This document shows, one piece after another, positions 25,863 through 34,189 of a stretch of 64,000 nucleotides of DNA. Position numbers and translations under genes: made by a program. Origin of the DNA: UBA2166 sp964463965. GTDB taxonomy: Bacteria; Nitrospirota; Nitrospiria; Nitrospirales; UBA2166. The first letter of the stretch is position 1. Each line of letters opens with the position of its first letter. The notes below the pieces were generated by a model that worked only from the letters and a program-made list of their open reading frames with translations, did no database searches and had not been told where the DNA came from. The DNA lies in the NCBI GenBank assembly GCA_964463965.1, contig CAYXED010000002.1, positions 124,001 through 188,000 of the forward strand, written 5' to 3'.

Positions 25863-26731
25863 GCCGAGAGCATATTGCTCAAAATAACGGGATTCTTCTT
25901 GGGCAATGCTTAACTGCGGTCGGGTGGGTTCAAAACACTGTACCTGCGCAGACGGAGGGTATTGTAGAGCTTCCGATGACTGATGTGTCTGGAGCAGGTA
26001 TTGCCGTTGGTGCCGCCATTATGGGGCGACGGCCAGTTTTTATTCTCCGTTTCCAAAGCTTTTTATGGTTGAACGCGAGTCCTATTGTAAATCATGCTGC
26101 AAAGGCAAAGGAGATATTTGGTTACCCTGCACCTGTTTTTATTCGTGCAATTGCTTGTGAAGGAGATAGTGCTGGGCCTTTACACACAAATTGTTTTCAT
26201 AGTCTTTTTATGCATATGCCAGGATTACCTGTATGTGCACCCATGACACCAAATGAATATGTGAAAATTTGGGACCGCTATATGTCCCATGATGATCCTT
26301 TGCTTGTTAGTGAGCATAGGCGCAGTTATACCAGTACTTTGGAAATGCCAGATCAAGTGCATGAGGATCCTCATCTTACAATCTATGCAATTTCAGCAGC
26401 TCGTTTTAATGCAGTTGATGCAGTAAAAGTTCTTGAAAGTAAAGGGATTCTCTGTAATCTTATACATATTCTTTGGCTTAAACCGTTTGATTTAACTCCA
26501 AGGGTGTTGGAGCCACTGCAAGTCAGTGGGAAGGGTCTTGTTGTAGATTCTGCCTATGAAATTGCCGGTGCGTCACAGTCAGTAGCATATGAATTAATGA
26601 ATGCTACTGGATGTCAAGTAAAGGCATTGGGTCAAGAGGACCGTTCTCCTGGGGCGGCAAAGCATCTTGAAAATGGAACACCAACGGTATCACGTATTAT
26701 CGATACCGTTACTGCTATGCTGAAAAGATAG
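25826..26731 (+). CDS. Thiamine-diphosphate-dependent dehydrogenase E1 beta-like subunit (transketolase-type)
   Basis: A 301-residue E1 beta homologue with the pyrimidine-binding and transketolase C-terminal domains (ELPMTDVSGAGIAVGAAIMG; PGAAKHLENG near the end). Its ATG lies inside the end of the alpha gene, which indicates translational coupling and a 1:1 heteromer. The acidic residue that activates ThDP is expected near the amino end (AQTEGIVELP). Together with the alpha subunit it would decarboxylate a 2-keto acid and pass the acyl carbanion to an acceptor. Confidence 0.75.
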   Translation: MARTVAETIRDISREHIAQNNGILLGQCLTAVGWVQNTVPAQTEGIVELPMTDVSGAGIAVGAAIMGRRPVFILRFQSFLWLNASPIVNHAAKAKEIFGYPAPVFIRAIACEGDSAGPLHTNCFHSLFMHMPGLPVCAPMTPNEYVKIWDRYMSHDDPLLVSEHRRSYTSTLEMPDQVHEDPHLTIYAISAARFNAVDAVKVLESKGILCNLIHILWLKPFDLTPRVLEPLQVSGKGLVVDSAYEIAGASQSVAYELMNATGCQVKALGQEDRSPGAAKHLENGTPTVSRIIDTVTAMLKR

Positions 26732-26801
26732 CTACCGTTGAGATTCTACTGCTCTGAGTAATTGTTGAACGTGGCGATATTCAATTTTGTGAGGTACTGA
26801 T

Positions 26802-27524
26802 ATGAAGTTATTGCCGGGATTGACGATGGACCCATACCATTTAACTGATGAACAGGTTCAGTTTTGGGAAAACAATGGCTATCTCGTCATCGAGGGTTTA
26901 TTTTCATCGCAGGAGTGCGATGCTATAGATGGTATTCATAGAGCACGTGCTGATAAAGATTTCAAGGGATTGATTAATGTTGATAGGGAAGTAGAGGAAA
27001 TTCGAAACCTTATGAAAGCACCTAAGGTAGTGTCTATCGTGACTGCGTTAAAGGGTGGGCGTGAAATTGTTGGTTTAATGACTCAGATTATGTTTAAGGA
27101 AGCGGGAAGTGCTCATTCTTTTGGATGGAACCCACATCAAGACAATGCCTACCCACAAAGTGAGAATGGGGAGTACTTTACAATAAACATACCTCTTGTG
27201 GATCAAGACCTTGAAAATGGATGTATGTATGTTTATCCTGGCTCGCATCGTGAAGGGACCTTTCCTTTTGCTCCAACATTGAGTTATGAAGCAGGGAAAA
27301 ATCCTGGCAATACAATTCCAGATGATATTTTAAAGCGATATCGTAGGGTCGATTTAGTTATGAAGCAAGGGGCAGGGCTATTGTTACATGGAGATGTCAT
27401 ACACGGATCACACAATAATTTATCGGATCGATCTCGGCCGATGTTCTCTATGTGTTATATCCCTAAGGGAGTTCCTTTTGTCTCTGGTAATACCGCAAAG
27501 CGTATGGAAATTCCTCTCGCATAG
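26802..27524 (+). CDS. Phytanoyl-CoA dioxygenase family Fe(II)/2OG oxygenase (1)
   Basis: A 240-residue PhyH-type oxygenase. Metal ligands are visible in WNPHQDNAYPQ (HxD) and in the C-terminal LLHGDVIHGSHNN (distal His), with Arg in SDRSRPMFSM for 2-oxoglutarate. LENGCMYVYPGSHREG is the classic PhyH segment. It probably hydroxylates a sugar or acyl group. ATG 26802 and 26826 are both plausible; the second (MDPYHL) gives the more usual amino end. Confidence 0.8.
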   Translation: MKLLPGLTMDPYHLTDEQVQFWENNGYLVIEGLFSSQECDAIDGIHRARADKDFKGLINVDREVEEIRNLMKAPKVVSIVTALKGGREIVGLMTQIMFKEAGSAHSFGWNPHQDNAYPQSENGEYFTINIPLVDQDLENGCMYVYPGSHREGTFPFAPTLSYEAGKNPGNTIPDDILKRYRRVDLVMKQGAGLLLHGDVIHGSHNNLSDRSRPMFSMCYIPKGVPFVSGNTAKRMEIPLA

Positions 27525-27625
27525 CCTATCCGTTTTGCCTGCGCCACAATGTTGATGTGAGCAGAGTTATGATCCCCTCATAAGCCTTTTTTAAACTTTT
27601 CTGTACTTCAAGATGGGTAAAAAAT

Positions 27626-29053
27626 ATGAGATTAACATCTCAAAAATTTTCTGACGGGGTTTTGGTGTGTGCCAGCATCCTGTCTGGAGGTATGTTGATT
27701 TATTCCATTGTTGATCACCGAGACAAGTGGCTATATCTAGAATCTGCATTGCTTAAGTGGGCTTTTTACTATGTCTTTCCGTTTGTCTGCCTAGTTATGT
27801 TTGTTGCAGCAATATTTTTTCTGCGGAGTGAGCATAAAATTAACTTATCATTGATTATTGTATCGACAGTGGTTGTTGTTTATTCGATAGAACTAATACT
27901 TATTTTATTTTTCACAACTCCAGGAGATCGTGTGCTAGGTAATTGGTATGCAGCAGAAAAACAGGGAATTGCATTTGATAGTCGCACACGAAGTGCAGTA
28001 GTTGCCCAACTTAGAGAGGAAGGACAGGATGCATATACAAGCTTTGCTGCTGCTTTATTAGGAGGGCATCAAATTCCTGAGCTTGATGAATATATTCCCG
28101 CTAATCTTCATCCTCTGAGTAATATTTCAAATGCTCAGATTGTAGAGTGTAATGAGGGAGATGGGTTCTTAGTGTTCAAAAGTGATGAACACGGTTTTCA
28201 TAACCCGAAAGGTCTTTACGATCGACAGCCTATTGATATTGCTGCGGTTGGAGATTCATACACTGTCGGTGATTGTGTGCAATCCGGTGAAGGTATTATA
28301 GATCATATTAGAAACGCATACCCCCGTACGTTAAACCTTGGAAATGCAGGTGGGGGACCTTTGACAGAATTGTCTATTCTTAAAGAGTATGCTGAACCAC
28401 TAAAACCAAAAATTGTCTTGTTTATGTATAACGGTGCTGGGGATCTTCTTGATTTGCTTAGTGAAAAAAATAATGGGAGGATGATACCAAACTATTTAGA
28501 CTCTGATTTTCACCAAGGTTTAATTTCCCGACAACATGAGGTTGATCGAGTACTCAGAAGTACGAACGATCACTATCAGTCTTTGAGGGAGAATGGTTTC
28601 CAGCGCCCTCTAACGCTTAATGAGTGGAAATCTAAAACCCTAAAGTATTCAGTTTTGCTGCGAAAGCTTAGGTCTCGTATAGGATCATTGTGGAAGGGTT
28701 CTCAGTACAGTGACATTGATATGGAACTTTTCGGAACTGTGGTGACTAAAGCAAATGATCTTGTCTCATCTTGGGGCGGGAAGATGTATTTTGTGTTTTT
28801 ACCTGGAGGTTGGCTTGAATTTATTGCGAAGGCTGCACCCAAAGAATATTCCCCAGATATCATCATTCCCTTTGTGGAAAGCTTTAATATTGCTGTGATT
28901 GACGTATATACTCCTATGGAAGAACATGCAAAGCATAATGATTTGAAAGAGTTTTTTCCTCTCCGGAGTGTCAATCACTACAATGCAAAAGGTTACAAAT
29001 TCGTCTCAGGTGTGATTTTGGATCAGATCAGGAAAGATTTTACTAAAGAATAG
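27626..29053 (+). CDS. Membrane-anchored SGNH-like hydrolase/acyltransferase
   Basis: A 475-residue protein with three predicted transmembrane segments (about 12-32, 46-68 and 73-98) followed by a soluble SGNH domain. The nucleophile block is AAVGDSYTVGD at about residues 204-214, the glycine block is NLGNAGGGP, and the carboxyl-terminal NHYNAKGY supplies a possible catalytic His. The topology suggests an enzyme at the cytoplasmic membrane that adds or removes O-acyl groups on the glycan or its lipid-linked precursor. DHHC- or MBOAT-type acyl donors are not seen alongside. Confidence 0.65.
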   Translation: MRLTSQKFSDGVLVCASILSGGMLIYSIVDHRDKWLYLESALLKWAFYYVFPFVCLVMFVAAIFFLRSEHKINLSLIIVSTVVVVYSIELILILFFTTPGDRVLGNWYAAEKQGIAFDSRTRSAVVAQLREEGQDAYTSFAAALLGGHQIPELDEYIPANLHPLSNISNAQIVECNEGDGFLVFKSDEHGFHNPKGLYDRQPIDIAAVGDSYTVGDCVQSGEGIIDHIRNAYPRTLNLGNAGGGPLTELSILKEYAEPLKPKIVLFMYNGAGDLLDLLSEKNNGRMIPNYLDSDFHQGLISRQHEVDRVLRSTNDHYQSLRENGFQRPLTLNEWKSKTLKYSVLLRKLRSRIGSLWKGSQYSDIDMELFGTVVTKANDLVSSWGGKMYFVFLPGGWLEFIAKAAPKEYSPDIIIPFVESFNIAVIDVYTPMEEHAKHNDLKEFFPLRSVNHYNAKGYKFVSGVILDQIRKDFTKE

Positions 29054-29096
29054 TGAATGTGAGTTGTCCAAGTTCATGTAAGGTGTGACATTATTT

Positions 29097-29993
29097 ATGA
29101 GCCTAGAACAACGAGAAAAACGATTTAATGAGTTGTGCGCTCGGTTCCCATGTGAGCATTTAGGACGATTACTGGCGGCCTATAAAATTCCTGATGGTTT
29201 GTATGAAACTCTCAGGGCATCCTCACTCGAATTCCTTAAGACCTGTTTGCCTATAGCAAATAAGGATTGTGCTGAAAAAGATATTATGGAGAAATTTGAG
29301 CAATCTTTACCTATGATAAAAAACATGACTCCAAACGGGAAGTTAATGCCAAAAGCATACTTAACATTCGATTATAATTTTTTTGTAAGAAGTGTGACCG
29401 ATATATTAGAAAGTTTGTGCGTTGAGGATCTCGTTGAAAATTTTAATTTACCGTGTCTTAGATACAAGGCTGGGACTGTTTCAGAAGATCGATTGCAGCG
29501 TCCATATGCAACAGAAAAACGCCATATGGAGAGTTGGGTAGGTCATTCAAGAAACATTGTTGGGCTGCATATTCCTCTTTTTGGGGATTTAGAAAACAAC
29601 TACTTGAAGTTGTATACTCCTCCGTCAGGCTTTCAGGAGCATTGGGCTGATAGGAAAAAAAATTTTTCTGAAGGAGAAAAAATTGCAGATCAATATATCC
29701 CTGTTAGTATTACTCCAAAATCTGGCTATCTCTACTTTTTAGAGTGTACCTCAATTCACTCTTCTGAGTTGAGTGTCAATGCAAAAGGTAGAGTGTCTGT
29801 TGATATGATGGTTGATCTCAAAACAAAAATACAATTTGGCAATGTTGATACTTCAGGTTCTTTGCCCCTTGATGCCCAATTTACTTTTAAGAAACTGAAA
29901 GAAATTGGACGCACGCAATTACTGTCTCTTAAGGAAAACGAAACAGGATTCATGGAAATTAATGATATTTATAAATTTTCCTCACATCGATAG
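29097..29993 (+). CDS. Putative Fe(II)/2OG oxygenase-like protein with HxE motif
   Basis: A 298-residue protein (ATG 29097; GTG 29085 also in frame) with no confident family match. A cupin-type layout is suggested: KRHMESWVGHS offers HxE, followed by VGLHIPLFGD, and SIHSSELS... GRVSVDMMVD could supply the distal His and the 2-oxoglutarate Arg. The domain order and length parallel the oxygenase at 20794. HxE instead of HxD is less common but functional in some relatives. I regard the oxygenase call as tentative. Confidence 0.45.
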   Translation: MSLEQREKRFNELCARFPCEHLGRLLAAYKIPDGLYETLRASSLEFLKTCLPIANKDCAEKDIMEKFEQSLPMIKNMTPNGKLMPKAYLTFDYNFFVRSVTDILESLCVEDLVENFNLPCLRYKAGTVSEDRLQRPYATEKRHMESWVGHSRNIVGLHIPLFGDLENNYLKLYTPPSGFQEHWADRKKNFSEGEKIADQYIPVSITPKSGYLYFLECTSIHSSELSVNAKGRVSVDMMVDLKTKIQFGNVDTSGSLPLDAQFTFKKLKEIGRTQLLSLKENETGFMEINDIYKFSSHR

Positions 29994-30046
29994 ATAACCT
30001 TAATTGTAAAATCACGTATCTTCGTACTTCAATCTCTTAACGTTCT

Positions 30047-31144
30047 ATGCTAACCCTCGTGATTCCTACCCGTAATCGTTGGGCATTTCTTGAACGACTA
30101 CTCACATACTATGCAAATCAAAAGTTTTCATATCCCATTCTTATTGGTGATTCTAGTGACGCGGAATGTCATGTTGAAGGAAAAAAAATCGTTGAGTCTT
30201 TCTCTAATAGGTTGCGCGTAAATCTCTATAGTTATCCTGAAATCTCAGCATTTCCCTGTACCGTGGGCCTTCTTGATCGTGTGCTGACCCCTTATGTTGC
30301 GATTGCTGCGGATGATGATTTTGTAATTCCTGCTGGAATAGAGCGTGGCATTGATTTTCTTGAATCTCATCATGACTATACGGTTGCTACTGGTACGGCA
30401 TTGCTAATGGCCGTGTCTTCAGATCAGCCATATGGATCCATAACAGGTAGTTGGCCATATCGCCAAAGTTCTATTGAGCACACAAGTGCATCTTCCAGAT
30501 TGCTGCATGGTTTTTCCCATTATTATCCCACGACCTATCCTGTTCATCGAACAGAGGCAATGCGGGTGAGTTATAAGGCCGTGACCAATCTTGATCTTGA
30601 TAATGGATTTGGAGAACTTTTACCCTGCCTTGGTCCTATAATCCATGGAAAGCGCAAAAAAATTCGTGGTTTGTATATGGTGCGTCAGGCACATATGGAC
30701 ATGACTTCACGGAAGCTCAATCCTGATTTGTTTGATTGGGTTTGCAATCCTCAATGGGCCTATCAAGCAGAAAAATTTCAGAGCTACCTAGCTCAAGAGT
30801 TAGCTATGACTGAAAATCTAACTGCAGATACCTCTAGAAAGGTTGTCAAACAAGCCTTTTGGTCTTGGCTTGAAAAAGGATTGTCTCATAAGTGGACCGT
30901 GAACTACTCTTTAGAGGAGACAGCCCTTCGGGTCCGTTTGAGGGAAGTGCGGCGTCAGTGGCCTGTTTTAGATAGTATTTGGAGACAGGTAAAATCTTTT
31001 TTTCCTGGTGAACGTAACCAAGCATTACTGGCAGCGCTACTGCGGTCTTCGTCGCCGTACCACAAAGACTTTATGCCAATCTATAGGGTAGTGGTAGGTG
31101 CTAGCGAAGAGTCTGAGGTAGTTGACAGTCGCCCGGAAGGTTAA
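30047..31144 (+). CDS. GT-A family glycosyltransferase
   Basis: A 365-residue glycosyltransferase with the GT2-type amino end LTLVIPTRNRWAFLERLL and the metal/nucleotide-binding acidic motif AADDDFV at about residues 86-92. The middle contains GFSHYYPTTYPVHRTEAM. The C-terminal 120 residues are not assigned. It is one of very few recognisable glycosyltransferases in the window and is followed three bases later by a PhyH oxygenase. Confidence 0.75.
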   Translation: MLTLVIPTRNRWAFLERLLTYYANQKFSYPILIGDSSDAECHVEGKKIVESFSNRLRVNLYSYPEISAFPCTVGLLDRVLTPYVAIAADDDFVIPAGIERGIDFLESHHDYTVATGTALLMAVSSDQPYGSITGSWPYRQSSIEHTSASSRLLHGFSHYYPTTYPVHRTEAMRVSYKAVTNLDLDNGFGELLPCLGPIIHGKRKKIRGLYMVRQAHMDMTSRKLNPDLFDWVCNPQWAYQAEKFQSYLAQELAMTENLTADTSRKVVKQAFWSWLEKGLSHKWTVNYSLEETALRVRLREVRRQWPVLDSIWRQVKSFFPGERNQALLAALLRSSSPYHKDFMPIYRVVVGASEESEVVDSRPEG

Positions 31145-31146
31145 TT

Positions 31147-32049
31147 ATGGGAGAGCTTAGTGTTGGATATCGTGATAATTTATCACGGGATGGTTTTCAT
31201 ATTGAAAGAAATTATTTTGATAAATCATATATAAAAAAATTGGATCAGGTAAGTAATGCAATTATCTCACTGGATAGAAAAGGAAACTATATTGGTCTGG
31301 GAAACCGAAGTGATAGAAATGGTATAGTGGTTTCAGGGAATATTCTTTCGAAACACAATTGTTTTATTGATCTATTGCTAAATCAATCATTGTTGGATAT
31401 TCCAAGAAAAATTCTTGGAGAATTTTGTCTTTCTGAATACAAAATTATTTCTTCATATTCATCAGAAAGCTTTCAGTATTGGTGGCATCGAGACCACCCT
31501 TATCAGTGGGTACAGGAAGGTGAGGAGGTATCTGTTTTGAATGTCGGTATCCTCATACCTTGTATTGATTTTAAATTAGAAAATGGCCCTACTGTAATTA
31601 TTCCTGGTTCACATCGCCTGACAAATAGGCCTCTAGGGTTGCATGCCACGGAATCGTATAAACATGAACAATGTGTTGGTACAAGCCAAGGAGATATTTT
31701 TGTATATCATGGTAATTTATGGCATTCCGGTACTGCTAACAGATCAGGTGTAATGCGAAATCTTATATCGATGCATTTCGTAAAAAAATATCTGACGCCT
31801 TGTGAAGACATGAGTCTCCAATACTTTCAGTTACAGATAGATAACGTTGAGTTAAAATCTTTGATGACAGGTTACCATGTCCCTCATGTGAATAAATTTG
31901 GGGCCAATCGAGGTTGGGTGTCAACTGTTTGGTGGCTTTGGTTTCTACGTTATCCTTTTTGGATAATGTTGAACATTAAAAGGGTTTACTGGAGACTTAG
32001 AAGACGCTTATATCGTGCCATTCTCAGTATATTTATAGATGCTCAATAG
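31147..32049 (+). CDS. Phytanoyl-CoA dioxygenase family Fe(II)/2OG oxygenase (2)
   Basis: A 300-residue PhyH-type oxygenase. WWHRDHPYQW gives HxD, LENGPTVIIPGSHRL is the family signature, and DIFVYHGNLWHSGTANRSG contains the distal His with a following Arg. The carboxyl end (about 250-300) is rich in Trp, Arg and hydrophobic residues (WWLWFLRYPFWIM) and could be an amphipathic membrane-associating tail, which is unusual for the family. Substrate unknown. Confidence 0.78.
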   Translation: MGELSVGYRDNLSRDGFHIERNYFDKSYIKKLDQVSNAIISLDRKGNYIGLGNRSDRNGIVVSGNILSKHNCFIDLLLNQSLLDIPRKILGEFCLSEYKIISSYSSESFQYWWHRDHPYQWVQEGEEVSVLNVGILIPCIDFKLENGPTVIIPGSHRLTNRPLGLHATESYKHEQCVGTSQGDIFVYHGNLWHSGTANRSGVMRNLISMHFVKKYLTPCEDMSLQYFQLQIDNVELKSLMTGYHVPHVNKFGANRGWVSTVWWLWFLRYPFWIMLNIKRVYWRLRRRLYRAILSIFIDAQ

Positions 32050-32147
32050 TGTGATTGTGTAGTCGAGGCCTTCCTTTATTCCTCACGATTCAAAGATGAA
32101 AATTTTTGATCTCATCTGGCAACATCCAGAACATATAAACACGGAAA

Positions 32148-34007
32148 ATGTTTTTCTCTAAACAATCAGTTGATAAAGTATTCGATACGCTTGGTATAGG
32201 AGCTTTGTATTGGCGTGTCCTGATTCTTCCTCATTCTGGAAAAGCTGTAGTGTTGTTGTTTCTGATGTTAGGAGGGGCTTTATTTGAAGCTATGACCATT
32301 GGAATGGCTGTGCCTATTTTAGATACAGCGTCCAGTCAGGATAACTTACATGACAATAAGGTGGCTATTGAGGTGATAGCTATTCTCAAGAGTGCGGGCC
32401 TTCCATCGACTCAGGTGGCTGTCGTTTTTTCTCTTATTGTGTTGGCCGCGGTGCTTTTTTTGTTGCGTGCTGTAGTGGTATTTGTCCAACATTATACGGT
32501 TACATTTATGGCTACTGATATTTATCGTGAAACCAAATCTAGGCTTTTTCAACGAATGCTGACATCTCATTATGATTTTTTTTCCAAAAAAAGCCGTGGT
32601 GCATTAATGACGGATATGACTCAACCCGTTGAGGCCGTTCATACCAGTTTTGTGCAGTTGGGAGTTTTTGTGACAGGCATGGTTAACTGTGCCGCGCTGT
32701 TTGCTCTAATGTTATATCTATCAAGTTGGACAACCGTTTTCATAGGGGTTCTTGGGGTGGCGGGATTTTCGTGGTGGAATAAAATTCTTTCACCTCGAGC
32801 ATTTCGACGAGGTCGTGAGCTATATGAATTGCATAGGCAAGAATCGAAAGTTGAGCTTGATGCAATTGATGGGATCAAAGTCGTTAAATCAAATGTTTTA
32901 GAGGATGAGCTAGTTCGACAGCATCAAAGACTCTTGCAACAGGAAATTCAGCCAAGGTTAAGGATGGCAATCTTTCAACGTGGACCTGCGCTTGTTAATG
33001 AATTTGTTATTGTTCTTGTTGTCGTTGGTCTCAGCCTAATTGCGTTCTCTCCTTTTGCTGGGGGATTAACCTTTGCCACGCTGATTGCCTTATTATTCGC
33101 ATTGCGAAGGGCTAGTGCGAGTATTTCGAGTGTCACGGCCGCATCAGTTGCTTTAAAAAAGTGGTGTCGCGCTGTTGAAGTTTTAGAGGAGATTGATCAA
33201 CTTATTCCTCAAGAGCCTAGTGATGGGAAGCCCGTTGGTATGGTAGGTGAAATTGTCTTTGATCAAGTGTCTTTTTTTTACGATTCTCGACCGGATCAGT
33301 GGGTGTTGAGGGATGTTACTCTTAAATTACGTAAAGGGACGGTGACTGCAATCGTTGGTTTGACGGGTGCAGGTAAGAGCACAATTGCTGACCTAATGAT
33401 TAGGCTTTATGATCAGAAACAAGGAGTCATTCTCGCTGATCAAGCTAATATTGGATCGTTGAACCTTAAGCTGTGGAGGAGCAAGATCGGTTATCTTTCT
33501 CAGGATGTTTTTATCTTTAATGAAACCTTACGCGACAATATTGTTCTCTGGAGAGAAAACGTTTCTGATGACACTCTTCGATGGGCGTTACGTTCTGCAA
33601 AACTTGATGATTTTGTTTCGAGTCTCGATCAAGGTTACGATACTATTTTGGGAGATCGGGGCCTTCGCTTGTCTGGTGGGCAACGTCAGCGTGTTGCGAT
33701 TGCAAGGGCCATTATAGCAAATCCTGAAATACTCATTTTAGATGAGGCTACTAGTGCGCTTGATAATGTAACGGAGAAGTTCGTCTACAATGCGATTCGT
33801 GAAGCTAGCCAAAATATGATTGTTATTGTGATTGCACATCGTTTGGAAACAATTCGTGATGCGGATCAAATTGCCGTACTTCATGAGGGTAAGATTGTTG
33901 AGCAGGGCAGCCATGAAGAGTTGCTAGTTAAGCGAGGTGTGTACTCGAGGCTCTATGAAAACGAAGATTCAAAGAAGGAAGATGTGCCGCTTGAGGTAAG
34001 CCAGTAG
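32148..34007 (+). CDS. ABC transporter, fused permease-ATPase (exporter type)
   Basis: A 619-residue half-transporter. The first 330 residues form a six-helix transmembrane domain (hydrophobic segments around 25-45, 85-110, 160-200 and 280-320). The ATPase domain has Walker A GLTGAGKST at about 403-411, LSGGQRQRVAIARA at about 508, Walker B ILILDEATSALD and the IAHRLETI H-loop. The order matches MsbA/PglK-type exporters. In this setting it is the best candidate for moving a lipid-linked glycan or intermediate across the membrane. Runs of eight T occur inside the gene but keep the frame. Confidence 0.88.
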   Translation: MFFSKQSVDKVFDTLGIGALYWRVLILPHSGKAVVLLFLMLGGALFEAMTIGMAVPILDTASSQDNLHDNKVAIEVIAILKSAGLPSTQVAVVFSLIVLAAVLFLLRAVVVFVQHYTVTFMATDIYRETKSRLFQRMLTSHYDFFSKKSRGALMTDMTQPVEAVHTSFVQLGVFVTGMVNCAALFALMLYLSSWTTVFIGVLGVAGFSWWNKILSPRAFRRGRELYELHRQESKVELDAIDGIKVVKSNVLEDELVRQHQRLLQQEIQPRLRMAIFQRGPALVNEFVIVLVVVGLSLIAFSPFAGGLTFATLIALLFALRRASASISSVTAASVALKKWCRAVEVLEEIDQLIPQEPSDGKPVGMVGEIVFDQVSFFYDSRPDQWVLRDVTLKLRKGTVTAIVGLTGAGKSTIADLMIRLYDQKQGVILADQANIGSLNLKLWRSKIGYLSQDVFIFNETLRDNIVLWRENVSDDTLRWALRSAKLDDFVSSLDQGYDTILGDRGLRLSGGQRQRVAIARAIIANPEILILDEATSALDNVTEKFVYNAIREASQNMIVIVIAHRLETIRDADQIAVLHEGKIVEQGSHEELLVKRGVYSRLYENEDSKKEDVPLEVSQ

Positions 34008-34189
34008 TGTTTGATTAAAATGGCTATATAATGATGACCACATTAAAAATGTTTGTAGTATCTCTTTGCCTTCCAAGTAAATTCTGGATTTTTAACACAT
34101 AACGTGATGTTCCACTCACTTCTATTTTCTATGGGGCCAAAGCTTGAAGCTCCATGTATGCTGTTTGATTCTATCTACTGAGCTTAAGG

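Noticed and set aside
32096..32161. 21-codon frame overlapping the ABC transporter start
   Set aside because: No ribosome site and no motif; too short to support.
34027..34032. TATAAT before the polytopic membrane gene
   Set aside because: No -35 element at 15-18 bases and no TGn extension; insufficient for a promoter call.
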